This document shows positions 1 through 7,205 of a stretch of 64,000 nucleotides of DNA, one piece after another; position 1 is the first letter of the stretch, and the number at the start of each line of letters is the position of its first letter. The stretch is from JAAXGI01 sp965206975 (GTDB lineage: Bacteria; Gemmatimonadota; Gemmatimonadetes; Longimicrobiales; Gaopeijiaceae). The position numbers were made by a program, and so were the translations under genes. A model generated the notes under the pieces. That model was given only the letters and a program-made list of their open reading frames with translations. It had not been told where the DNA came from and did not search any database. Location: assembly GCA_965206975.1 (NCBI GenBank), contig OZ242253.1, positions 992,001 through 1,056,000 of the forward strand, given 5' to 3'.

Positions 1-186
1 AGAATCGAAAGCGGCTCCTGGATCGCCGCGGGTACCGGACCCCGGCTCAGGGTGTCGGCCCAGCGCTCTTCGTATCGAGTCGAGTGCCGCACAGTGGCAG
101 ACGGATCTGTGAAAGCTCCGAAAAGCGACGCTGTTGTTCCGGCAGAGTGAGCCATTGCGTCGCTGAGCTTGTGGTCCCGGTAGCGC

Positions 187-1584
187 TTAGAGTCGGGTCC
201 AACCCTTTGGAACGGCCACGACGCAGGTTCCGGCGATCTTGTCGTGCCAAGACTCCCGCTCAGGATCCTTCAGAATCCAGAAAAAACCCAGACCCAACAC
301 GGCCACGGAGAAGATGCTCGAGAGGCCGCGAATCAGAGCATCGGTAAACGCGAGCGGCAGACCGTCGGTGCGGACGACCCACAGCTGCGCGATGATGCCA
401 CCCACGGTCGCGCCCTTCCAGGTCCAGAGCGCGATGTGGTAGGCTACCAACAGCGCGAAGAACCATCGGTTCGCACCAAGCCCCAGAAGGCCGAAGATCA
501 ACGCCACCAAGACGAAATCGAGAAAGAAGGCTCCAGTGCGAGCGAGGAATGTGGCTCTCGGCAACGAGGCCAGATCGCCCGGTGGCGAATCTTCCGATCG
601 TGCCTCCGGCGGCGGCATTTCCCGGACCGGAGCCGAAGCCGCAGCGAGCGCCGGATTTTCCTGTCGGAGGCCTGCCGCGACGGCGACCGTGGCGGCACCC
701 AACCCCAGCACTCCGAGGCTGGCGAAGGACACCGATCCGAGAACGGGGACCATCAAAGCCAAGCAGATGAGTGCAAATCCAATCAGCAGAGAGAGCGCTG
801 CATGGACCCGATTGTCCACGGCCGCCGCAGGCAGGAGCATGTCGCCGAACCAGCGAGAGACCGCGATGCCTCCCAGGACGGCCGCCACCGCCAGCGCCGC
901 CCACACGAAAGGCACGATGGCCAGACCCACGACCGAGATGACGAGCATGAACAACACCGGTCCCGTGAGTGCCAAGACCAGAAGTCCGATGAGGAACGCC
1001 GTCAACGGCTTGCTCGCGAGAGCCTGGACGCACACCCGAGCGGGCGTGTCGAAAACGACGTTGACGCCCAGGAAGACGGCTAGCAAGACGCCGACGACAC
1101 CCCACACCCACAACAGGTCTGGAACGATCAGCCGCCCCATAAGAAGACCTCGGGTGATCAAGGGCATCAAGCCCTCCGTCCACGGCCCGATGCGTTGAAA
1201 CAAGACCACCAGCTCACCTCCAGGCGCAAACCCGGGGGGGCTCTCGAGCCCCCCACCGATCACCACCAGATCGCCGTCGACAGCGCCACCCGAAGCGATC
1301 GTAGCACGGCCCCCGAGGACGACAAAATCGCCTGCGACGCTTCCCGTTTCGGAAAGCTCCGCTGATCCGCCAATAACGACGGCGTCGCCCTGGACTTCTC
1401 CACGTATCGTGGCCGAGCCACCGAGGATTACCAGCTCACCCACGCTCTCTCCCGCCTCCAACGTGTAGTCCGTGCCGGTCTGAAACACCTCGGGACCCCG
1501 GCCTTGAGGCGAACTCGAATCCTGTGCGAGAGCGGTGCCCGCCGTCAGAAGCATGCCTGCCAAGAGTGATCCCATGAGTCTCAT
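187..1584 (-). CDS. Bactofilin-like repeat / multi-TM / RDD-domain membrane protein
   Basis: A 465-aa envelope protein of unknown exact role. A signal peptide (about residues 1-22, ending TALAQ) is followed by short beta-strand repeats at about 35-110. The pattern there is GELVILGGSATI / GDAVVIGGSAEL / GDFVVLGGRATI, which resembles the polymer-forming bactofilin fold. About six hydrophobic segments follow (130-290), then a Pro/Ala/Glu-rich linker, and a C-terminal RDD-family domain (about 338-460; starts RTGAFFLDF, ends with ESWHDKIAGT). The ATG at 1584 is chosen because it gives the signal peptide and overlaps the stop of the upstream gene (ATGA). The frame stays open further upstream, but only inside that neighbour. 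It is the last gene of an ECF-sigma operon, so it may be a stress or envelope output of that sigma factor (inference). The combination of repeats with RDD is unusual. Confidence 0.8.
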   Translation of the reverse strand: MRLMGSLLAGMLLTAGTALAQDSSSPQGRGPEVFQTGTDYTLEAGESVGELVILGGSATIRGEVQGDAVVIGGSAELSETGSVAGDFVVLGGRATIASGGAVDGDLVVIGGGLESPPGFAPGGELVVLFQRIGPWTEGLMPLITRGLLMGRLIVPDLLWVWGVVGVLLAVFLGVNVVFDTPARVCVQALASKPLTAFLIGLLVLALTGPVLFMLVISVVGLAIVPFVWAALAVAAVLGGIAVSRWFGDMLLPAAAVDNRVHAALSLLIGFALICLALMVPVLGSVSFASLGVLGLGAATVAVAAGLRQENPALAAASAPVREMPPPEARSEDSPPGDLASLPRATFLARTGAFFLDFVLVALIFGLLGLGANRWFFALLVAYHIALWTWKGATVGGIIAQLWVVRTDGLPLAFTDALIRGLSSIFSVAVLGLGFFWILKDPERESWHDKIAGTCVVAVPKGWTRL

Positions 1585-2033
1585 GATTCCAAAATTCCTC
1601 CCTGCGTGACAACCTGTTTGAGTGCGACGCCCAGCGCAGCCGCTGCCGTACCCGTCACGAGCGCGAAGACAACGAAATAGACGACGATGGGCTCGACGAA
1701 CGTACGGCGGAGGACGTCGGTCGCGATCAGGAGCGCCCATACGGCCGTGGTTACGGAACCGCTGACACTTTGGATGAGTTCGGGGACTCGACTCCAGAGT
1801 CCTGGGGCCATGGCCTCGATGAGCGTTGAACCCAGAAAGGCGGCCGCGAGCAGTCCGAACGAGGCAGCCTGGAGCGCGACTGGCCAAGTCCGCCAGGCGC
1901 GTTGGTACCAAGGCCGCGCGAGATGCGACCGGACAGCGGCCAAGACACGCGGCCGGAGCGTTGCGGGTGCTGCGGGCCGCGGCAGCGCTACGAGCTTCCG
2001 GCCGATAAGCTGTTCGAGGCCGTCACTATGCAT
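1581..2033 (-). CDS. Small membrane protein, possible anti-sigma partner
   Basis: A 150-aa protein I cannot assign to a named family. The N-terminal ~45 residues are soluble and basic (contains LPRPAAPATLRPRVLAAV). Three likely membrane segments follow at about 50-70, 88-106 and 113-137. Its start overlaps the end of the ECF sigma gene by 8 nt, and its end overlaps the bactofilin/RDD gene by 4 nt, so all three are translationally coupled. A cytoplasmic N-terminal tail plus membrane segments directly after an ECF sigma gene is the usual arrangement of an anti-sigma factor. However, the zinc-binding His-x3-Cys-x2-Cys motif of ZAS anti-sigmas is absent. The anti-sigma role is therefore inferred from position only. 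Confidence 0.7.
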   Translation of the reverse strand: MHSDGLEQLIGRKLVALPRPAAPATLRPRVLAAVRSHLARPWYQRAWRTWPVALQAASFGLLAAAFLGSTLIEAMAPGLWSRVPELIQSVSGSVTTAVWALLIATDVLRRTFVEPIVVYFVVFALVTGTAAAALGVALKQVVTQGGILES

Positions 2034-2538
2034 CGTCCCTCTCCAGTCGATCTCTCAGCACCTTGCGCCCTCTGTGTATGTCGGTTTTGACCTTTCCCAG
2101 CGAAACACCGAGTAGAGCTGCGATCTCCTTGTAGCTTCGGCCCTCGAAATGAAACAGGACCAGCGGGACCCGCTGGTGCTCGGGCAGCGCCTGAAGAGAA
2201 GCCTCGAGCTGCGCGTGTTCGTCGCCGGAGACGGTTTCTGCGGGAATCGTGTCCGCAAAAGTGGTTCCCGCATCGTCAGTCTCCATTTCGCTGAACAACC
2301 GCCAGCGGCTCCGAAAGCGGGTCAGATAGTTGAGGCAGAGGTTCGTCGTCACCGTTCTCAGCCATCCACCGACGGCCGGTTGGTTCCCTATCGCGTCAAA
2401 TCGCTCGAATGCTCTCAGGAACACCGTTTGGGCAACATCTTCTGCGTCGGACGGGTTGCCCAACAGGCGGAGTGCAGTGGCGAACACATCGTCCTGGTAT
2501 TTCCGGACAAACGCCTCAAACTGGGAGACGTCGGTCAT
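2026..2538 (-). CDS. ECF-type RNA polymerase sigma factor
   Basis: A 170-aa sigma-70-family factor of the extracytoplasmic-function type: only region 2 and region 4 are present and the length is typical. Region 2 (about residues 6-75) includes ALRLLGNPSDAEDVAQTVFLRAFERFD, a -10/core-binding helix pattern, followed by the GWLRTVTTNLCLNYLTR segment. Region 4 (about 110-162) contains LPEHQRVPLVLFHFEGRS and the helix-turn-helix YKEIAALLGVSLGKVKTDIHRGRK, which would contact the -35 element. It is first in a three-gene, overlapping minus-strand operon with a small membrane protein and a bactofilin/RDD protein, so it probably responds to an envelope signal and autoregulates. I see no clear ECF promoter by eye. 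Confidence 0.93.
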   Translation of the reverse strand: MTDVSQFEAFVRKYQDDVFATALRLLGNPSDAEDVAQTVFLRAFERFDAIGNQPAVGGWLRTVTTNLCLNYLTRFRSRWRLFSEMETDDAGTTFADTIPAETVSGDEHAQLEASLQALPEHQRVPLVLFHFEGRSYKEIAALLGVSLGKVKTDIHRGRKVLRDRLERDDA

Positions 2539-2649
2539 AGTCCGGAGATCGTCTGTCGGATGCCATCACTCCGCCCAACCCATTTGGGATGCAAGAAGTT
2601 TCAGGACCATCGGGGCCCGGTACCCGCTTCGGCGCCGAACTGGGCTACT

Positions 2650-2996
2650 CGTTGGCAGCTGGTTGACGCGCCGCAGAGATCCTCGGCTCGGCTCGGCGCG
2701 GCGCGGACGTTCGGGGGCGGCAGTCCGCTGGCGTTCGCCCACGGGGACGACAAGCCGCTGTACGACAGGCAGCTGCGCCGGCCACTCCGGAAGCTCTAGA
2801 TCGCGGCCGTCCCGCACGGCTTTCGCTCGAGTTTTCGCCACTGGGCCGGCCGACAGAACAACCCATCAGCGCCAGGTCATCAACGCGACGCTGGCACAGT
2901 GGTCCAGAACAGGGTCAAGGCAGCGCCTAGGCGCACGGGCCTGTTCAAGCGACACCGTCGGCTGATCGAGGACTGGAATGGCCTGCTTGGCCGGCG
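2650..2996 (+). pseudogene. Fossil tyrosine-recombinase (integrase) C-terminus, frameshifted
   Basis: The plus strand preserves the C-terminal catalytic region of a P4-type phage/island integrase in pieces. In one frame: GGGSPLAFAHGDDKPLYD, then RRPLRKL, a stop at 2797, IAAVPHGFRSSFRHWA. In a second frame: DRTTHQRQVINATLAQ (about 2850-2895). Back in the first frame: VVQNRVKAAPRRTGLF and RRLIEDWNGLL. Intact relatives read ...PLVFPxxxGKPL...PHGFRSSFRDWAAE...REV...LAHVVxxxVxAAYRRxDLFxxRRxLMxxW. The His-x-x-Arg pair (HGFR) survives, but the nucleophilic Tyr position is Pro (cct). The gene thus carries one in-frame stop, two 1-nt shifts (near 2837 and near 2896) and a lost catalytic residue. No partner att site or neighbouring tRNA is visible. 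It marks an old mobile-element insertion. Confidence 0.75.
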
Positions 2997-3311
2997 AGAC
3001 TCGGGAAGCGGAGGCCGCGCCAAGCCGCCGAGCTCTTCATCGGCGTTCGACGGCCTTCCCGCAGGATCCTTGGCCGGGAGCGACGCCCCGCGTCCAAAGC
3101 CGCCTGCGTGACCCGGTTCCGTATCGTACCGCTGACGGTTCGGGCTCCCGTGCCGGCGATGCCGCAGACCGATCCGACTGGCCCATCTTCAACATCTGTC
3201 GCCAGCACTCCAGCGTATACCGGGGTTGTCCCCCTCCATCGCGGGCACCCCTTCGCTGGACCACCATCCATCAACCCGCGTGACGTGCGGGTCCCGGTGC
3301 GAAGACGTGGA
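2997..3311. other. Intergenic, no gene recognised
   Basis: About 315 nt between the integrase fossil and the 3' end of glnS. Open frames exist on both strands because of the GC content, but none has a recognisable domain or a ribosome binding site. It may be further decayed mobile-element sequence. Confidence 0.5.
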
Positions 3312-5714
3312 TCAGCCGTCGCCGTCCGCCTCTTCCTCGCCATCCCCGCGGAGCCGGGCCCTGAGCGTCCGCGCGGCGAGCGCCGGGTCCGCCTTTCCGC
3401 CCGTTCGCGCCATCACCTGTCCCATGAAGTAGCCGAGCAGACCCTCCTTCCCCAAGCGGAATTCCCGCACCTTCGCCGGATCCGCCGCGAGGACCTCGGC
3501 GATGACGGGCTCCAGGCTCTCCGCATCGCTCACCTGCCGCAGGTCGAGACGCCTCACGATCTCCGCCGGATCCCCGCCCTCCCGGGCCAAGAGCCCGAGC
3601 ACCTCGCCCGCCGCGCTGCTCGATATCACCCCCGCCACAACAAGCGCCACGAGTCTGGCCAGCTCGGCGGGCCCGAAAGGGAGGCGCTCGAGCGCGCGGC
3701 CCTCCCGGACCCGAGGGAGCTCATGAATAATCCAATTCGCGAGCTGCACCCCGTTTGCGGGGCCCTTCCCCACCTCCGGATACGCCTCGACGGCCGCCTC
3801 GAGGAAGCGTCCGCGCCCATCGTCCCGTGCAAGGATGGCCGCGTCCACCTCCGTCAATCCGAACCGGCGGATGAGCTCGTCTGCCCGCGCCTGCAGCTCC
3901 TCGGGGAGGGGGGGGCGAGGACCTGCCCCCCGCCGACGCGTGGGCGGCGCTGCCTTCGGGGGCCTCTCCACGACGGGCTTTGTGCCGCCGTCTTCCTGCC
4001 CCGGACGGGTGTTCCGCTTGGACCAGACGTCGCGAAGGGTCACGATCCGGTTGAAGACGGGCCGCTCCGGCGAATCGTCGATGGGGTCCCGCCAGAAGTA
4101 GCCGACCCGCTCGAACTGATAGCGGATTCCGGGTGGATCCTCGAGAACAGAAGGCTCGACGAGCGCACCCCCCTGCACCTCGAGCGAATCGGGGTTCAGG
4201 AAATCGAGAAAGCTGCTCTCCTCCCCGCGGGCCGAAGCCGCGGCATCGGGATCCGGGACGCTGAAGAGGCGGTCGTAGAGCCGGACCTCACACGGAACGG
4301 CCTCTCCCGCCGGTACCCAGTGGATCGTCCCCGGAACCCGCCTTCCACTCCCCGGTGCGCCGTGCCAGCTACTCGGGTCGTGGGTGCAGTGAAGCTCCAC
4401 GACCTCTCCCTTCGCGTCGTGCACCGCCCGCTCGCATCGGACGATACACCCGTAACGGAGCCGGACCTCGCCCCCCGGGACGAGCCGCTTGAAGCCGGGT
4501 GGAGGATCCTCCGAGAAGTCGTCGCGCTCGATGAAGAGCTCCCCGGAGAAGGGGAGGCACCGGGAGCCCTCGAGCGGGACATCGTGAGGGAAGTACGGCG
4601 CGTCCAGCTCCCGCACCCGGCCCGTCAGCCAGTCCGTGAGCACCACCTTGAGGGGATCGAGGACCGCGAACACCCTCGGGGCCTTCCGGTTCAACTCGTC
4701 GCGGATCGCGAACTCGAGGGCCCCGACATCGATCCTCGCGTCCGCCCGCGCGACCCCGACCCGGCCCCAGAAAGCGATCAGCGCCTCGGGCGGCACGCCC
4801 CTCCGGCGGAGCGCCGCGAGCGTCGGCATCCGCGGATCGTCCCACCCCGCCACACGGCCCTCTCGAACGAGCTGGAGGAGCATCCGCTTGCTCGTGACGG
4901 TGTAGTTGATGAGCCCCTTTCCGAACTCGTACTGGTGCGGGCGAGGCTCTTCGAAGCCCACCTCGTCCAGGATCCAGTCGTAGAGTTCCCGGTTGTTCTC
5001 GAACTCGAGCGTACAGAACGAGTGCGTCACCTCTTCGATCGCGTCCTCGAGGCAGTGCGCGTAGTCGTACATCGGATAGATGCACCACTCGTCCCCGCTC
5101 CGGTGGTGGGACGCATGCCGGATCCGGTAGAGGATCGGGTCGCGCATCAGCATGTTCGGGGCGGCGAGATCGATCTTCGCGCGAAGCACGTACTCCCCGT
5201 CCTCGAAGGCCCCTTCACGCATTCGGCGGAACAGGGCGAGGTTCTCCTCGCCCGAGCGCTCTCGATCGGGGCTCGGGGTCCCGGGCTCGGTAACCGTCCC
5301 GCGCGCCTCCCGGATCGCCTCCTCGCCCTGCGAGTCGACGTACGCCCGGCCCTTTCGTATCAGCCGCTCCGCGAAGTCGAACATCTGCTCGAAGTAGTCG
5401 GCCGCGTGGTACAGGTGCTCGCCCCACTCGAAGCCAAGCCAGTGGACGTCCTCCTTGATCGCCTCGACGTACTCGGGTTCCTCCGTCTCGGGATTCGTGT
5501 CGTCGAAGCGGAGGTGGCACCGGCCGCCATATTCCTCCGCGATTCCGAAATTGAGGAGGATCGACTTGGCATGACCGATGTGGAGATAGCCGTTCGGCTC
5601 CGGCGGGAAGCGAGTGATCACCAGATCGCTCCGGCCCGCGGCAACGTCCCGGTCGATGATCTGGCGGAGAAAATCCCGGCCCGCGGACGATTTGGGAGAG
5701 TCGTGATCCGGCAT
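3312..5714 (-). CDS. glnS: Glutaminyl-tRNA synthetase with C-terminal GatB/YqeY-like domain
   Basis: Charges tRNA-Gln with glutamine in the cytoplasm; class I aminoacyl-tRNA synthetase of 800 aa. The N-terminal half has the HIGH signature (PPEPNGYLHIGHAKS, about residues 40-55), FDDTNPETE, and the KMSKS-equivalent VTSKRML (about 280). The anticodon-binding beta-barrels follow to about 560. A low-complexity linker leads into a GatB-type tail, from about residue 615 (ADELIRRFGLTEVDAAILARD) through NWIIHELPR to GYFMGQVMARTGGKADP near the C terminus. Such tails are known in Deinococcus-type GlnRS, where they help tRNA binding. Usual GlnRS is about 550 aa. The start MPDHDSPKSS is chosen because homology begins just after it; no strong ribosome binding site is visible. 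The frame stays open for 1.4 kb more, opposite hisG, which is not coding. Confidence 0.95.
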   Translation of the reverse strand: MPDHDSPKSSAGRDFLRQIIDRDVAAGRSDLVITRFPPEPNGYLHIGHAKSILLNFGIAEEYGGRCHLRFDDTNPETEEPEYVEAIKEDVHWLGFEWGEHLYHAADYFEQMFDFAERLIRKGRAYVDSQGEEAIREARGTVTEPGTPSPDRERSGEENLALFRRMREGAFEDGEYVLRAKIDLAAPNMLMRDPILYRIRHASHHRSGDEWCIYPMYDYAHCLEDAIEEVTHSFCTLEFENNRELYDWILDEVGFEEPRPHQYEFGKGLINYTVTSKRMLLQLVREGRVAGWDDPRMPTLAALRRRGVPPEALIAFWGRVGVARADARIDVGALEFAIRDELNRKAPRVFAVLDPLKVVLTDWLTGRVRELDAPYFPHDVPLEGSRCLPFSGELFIERDDFSEDPPPGFKRLVPGGEVRLRYGCIVRCERAVHDAKGEVVELHCTHDPSSWHGAPGSGRRVPGTIHWVPAGEAVPCEVRLYDRLFSVPDPDAAASARGEESSFLDFLNPDSLEVQGGALVEPSVLEDPPGIRYQFERVGYFWRDPIDDSPERPVFNRIVTLRDVWSKRNTRPGQEDGGTKPVVERPPKAAPPTRRRGAGPRPPLPEELQARADELIRRFGLTEVDAAILARDDGRGRFLEAAVEAYPEVGKGPANGVQLANWIIHELPRVREGRALERLPFGPAELARLVALVVAGVISSSAAGEVLGLLAREGGDPAEIVRRLDLRQVSDAESLEPVIAEVLAADPAKVREFRLGKEGLLGYFMGQVMARTGGKADPALAARTLRARLRGDGEEEADGDG

Positions 5715-6097
5715 CGGTCTCGAGGAAGCGCGCGGGGCGGCAAGGAAGGGTCCGGGAGGGAACCGGGGCGGGGCACCTGCAACGGGTGTCCGCACTTCAG
5801 TGTGCGCGACACTGCCCGGAGCAGCCGTACACCCTGGCACCGGCGCTGGTTTCGCATGCATCGCGACCGCACCGACCGGGTGCGCGTCCCCCGCGGCGTC
5901 CTGCGTGGCGCCTCCTCCTCGGGCCTCCCCCGCCTCGCGCTCCGCATACGCTCGTTCGGGGCCAGACCCGCGGGCAACGCGCACACCCTGCCGGTCTCGC
6001 TCCGCCCGCCTCCCCGGCCGCCCAACCCTGACCGGACACGTCATATGCCACCGAACCGGACAACTTCTCCTCCTCCCGGGGCGCCCCGGCACGGCCG
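5715..6097. other. Intergenic between glnS and the his promoter
   Basis: About 380 nt between divergently transcribed glnS (minus) and the his leader (plus). The glnS frame stays open on the minus strand but shows no conserved domain. No RNA gene, repeat or extra ORF is recognised. It must hold the glnS promoter, which I cannot point to with confidence. Confidence 0.5.
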
Positions 6098-6126
6098 TTG
6101 ACCACTCCCTTTCCGCACGGTAGCTT
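6098..6126 (+). promoter_or_regulatory. Candidate sigma-70 promoter of the his operon
   Basis: TTGACC at 6098-6103, 17 nt spacer, TAGCTT at 6121-6126. The -35 matches five of six consensus bases. The -10 keeps the critical first T, second A and last T. A start 7-8 nt downstream falls at about 6133-6134, on the GTG of the leader ORF, so the leader would be translated from a leaderless or nearly leaderless RNA. Read by eye only. Confidence 0.5.
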
Positions 6127-6133
6127 CCCTTCC

Positions 6134-6217
6134 GTGCGATACGAACCGAGGCAGGCGCATCCAATCCATCATCACCGGTCCCGGACGGGGCGGGTGGAGG
6201 TCGTCGTGGACGCCTGA
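6134..6217 (+). CDS. Putative his leader peptide (27 aa, four His codons)
   Basis: A short frame, GTG at 6134 to TGA at 6215-6217. It encodes a basic 27-residue peptide whose ninth to fourteenth residues read HPIHHH (three consecutive His codons CAT CAT CAC at 6167-6175, another at 6158-6160). It lies between a promoter-like sequence and an intrinsic terminator, directly ahead of the complete histidine operon, as in enterobacterial hisL. It has no Shine-Dalgarno sequence, but the predicted transcription start coincides with the GTG, consistent with leaderless initiation. Scarcity of charged tRNA-His would stall the ribosome at 6167-6175 and leave 6184-6197 free to form the antiterminator. Peptide function is inferred; no homology is expected for such leaders. 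Confidence 0.55.
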   Translation: MRYEPRQAHPIHHHRSRTGRVEVVVDA

Positions 6218-6257
6218 CTACTGGCGTAGCGGACTTGACCGAGCCACGCGGCCCGTT
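6184..6257 (+). promoter_or_regulatory. Predicted antiterminator of the his attenuator
   Basis: Bases 6184-6197 (GACGGGGCGGGTGG) can pair with 6244-6257 (CCACGCGGCCCGTT) in 12 of 14 positions, counting one G-U. The downstream arm contains the whole 5' arm of the terminator hairpin (6248-6256), so the two structures exclude one another. The upstream arm lies just after the His codons. A competing hairpin between 6166-6176 and 6199-6209 could sequester it during normal translation. Hand-drawn pairing; no folding energies were computed. Confidence 0.5.
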
Positions 6258-6283
6258 CCCAAGATCGGACGGGCCGCTTTTTT
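6248..6283 (+). terminator. Intrinsic terminator/attenuator upstream of hisG
   Basis: A perfect 9-bp GC-rich stem, GCGGCCCGT (6248-6256) with ACGGGCCGC (6269-6277), a 12-nt loop and a run of six T (6278-6283). It is a textbook rho-independent terminator placed 55 nt before hisG with no complete gene upstream on this strand, so it most likely acts as an attenuator. Confidence 0.85.
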
Positions 6284-6338
6284 GCGCCCATGAGGCGGGG
6301 CGGGCGACGCTAGTGACGCTAGCGACGAGAAGAGACCG

Positions 6339-7205
6339 ATGATGAGAGTCGCGTTTCCGAACAAGGGACGACTTGCCGAGAGAGCGCTCAATCTCTTCGA
6401 GCGCGCGGGGCTCAAGGCGGAGTTCCGCGCAGAGCGCGCGCTCGTGGCCAGACTTGGCCCGAACTTTCAGGCGATCTTCGTGCGTGCCCAGGATATCCCG
6501 GAGTTCGTCGCGGACGGGGCGGCCGAGTTCGGCGTCACGGGCCGGGACCTCATCTCGGAGTCCGGCCGGCCCGAGGTGGAGGAGCTCCTCGACCTCGGCT
6601 TCGGGCGCTGCCGGCTCATCGTGGCGGTGCGAGACGAGAGCCCGGTCCGGGACCCGGCGGAGCTCGAGCCGGGAACCCGCGTCGCGACCTCTTTCCCCAG
6701 TCTCGCCACGAGATTCTTCGCGTCGCAAGGGACGCCGATCCAGATCGTCGGGGTATCGGGCGCGGCCGAGATTGCACCCCACCTGGGCGTCGCCGACGTC
6801 ATCGTCGACCTCGTATCCACCGGCTCGACGCTCCATGTGAACGGGCTGCGGGAGGTGGGCACGATCCTCGAGTCGACCGCCTATCTCATCGGGAACCGCA
6901 GTGCCCTCGAGGCGGAGCCGGCGCGCCGGATGACGGAGGAACTCCTCGCCGCGCTCGAGTCCGTGCTCCGGGCGAGAGAGAAGCGCTACCTGATGAGCAA
7001 CGTCCCGCGCGAACGCCTGGACGAGGTGCGGGACGTGCTCCCCGGGATCTCCGGCCCCACGATCGTCGACGTGCTCGACAAGAACACCTGGGTCGCGGTC
7101 CACGCCGTCGTCGATGCGGACGCGGTCTACCGTACGATCGCGCGGCTGAAGGAGCTCGGCGCGGAAGGGATCCTGGTCACTCGGATCGAGCGCCTGATGC
7201 CATGA
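6339..7205 (+). CDS. hisG: ATP phosphoribosyltransferase, long (HisG-L) form
   Basis: First step of histidine synthesis: ATP + PRPP to phosphoribosyl-ATP. The protein is 288 aa, the long form with its own regulatory domain, so no HisZ subunit is needed. Visible motifs are RVAFPNKGRL at the N terminus, the PRPP-binding loop DVIVDLVSTGSTLHVNGL (about 152-170), and the C-terminal ACT-like allosteric domain (about 213-288, ending GAEGILVTRIERLMP) that binds histidine for feedback inhibition. ATGATG allows a start at 6339 or 6342; the Shine-Dalgarno is weak. It lies 55 nt after the attenuator terminator, and its stop overlaps the hisD start (ATGA). Control by attenuation plus feedback inhibition is inferred. 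Confidence 0.97.
   Translation: MMRVAFPNKGRLAERALNLFERAGLKAEFRAERALVARLGPNFQAIFVRAQDIPEFVADGAAEFGVTGRDLISESGRPEVEELLDLGFGRCRLIVAVRDESPVRDPAELEPGTRVATSFPSLATRFFASQGTPIQIVGVSGAAEIAPHLGVADVIVDLVSTGSTLHVNGLREVGTILESTAYLIGNRSALEAEPARRMTEELLAALESVLRAREKRYLMSNVPRERLDEVRDVLPGISGPTIVDVLDKNTWVAVHAVVDADAVYRTIARLKELGAEGILVTRIERLMP

Noticed and set aside
6235..6263. A second TTGACC (6235-6240) as promoter
   Set aside because: No -10-like hexamer at 16-18 nt, and it overlaps the terminator.
6130..6300. A T-box riboswitch before hisG
   Set aside because: No GGGTGGnACCGCG-like T-box sequence or Stem I features; the His-rich leader ORF explains the terminator better.
5715..7103. The glnS reading frame stays open for another 1.4 kb on the minus strand
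   Set aside because: It has no synthetase similarity, runs opposite hisG and crosses the his attenuator. The GlnRS N terminus starts at 5714.
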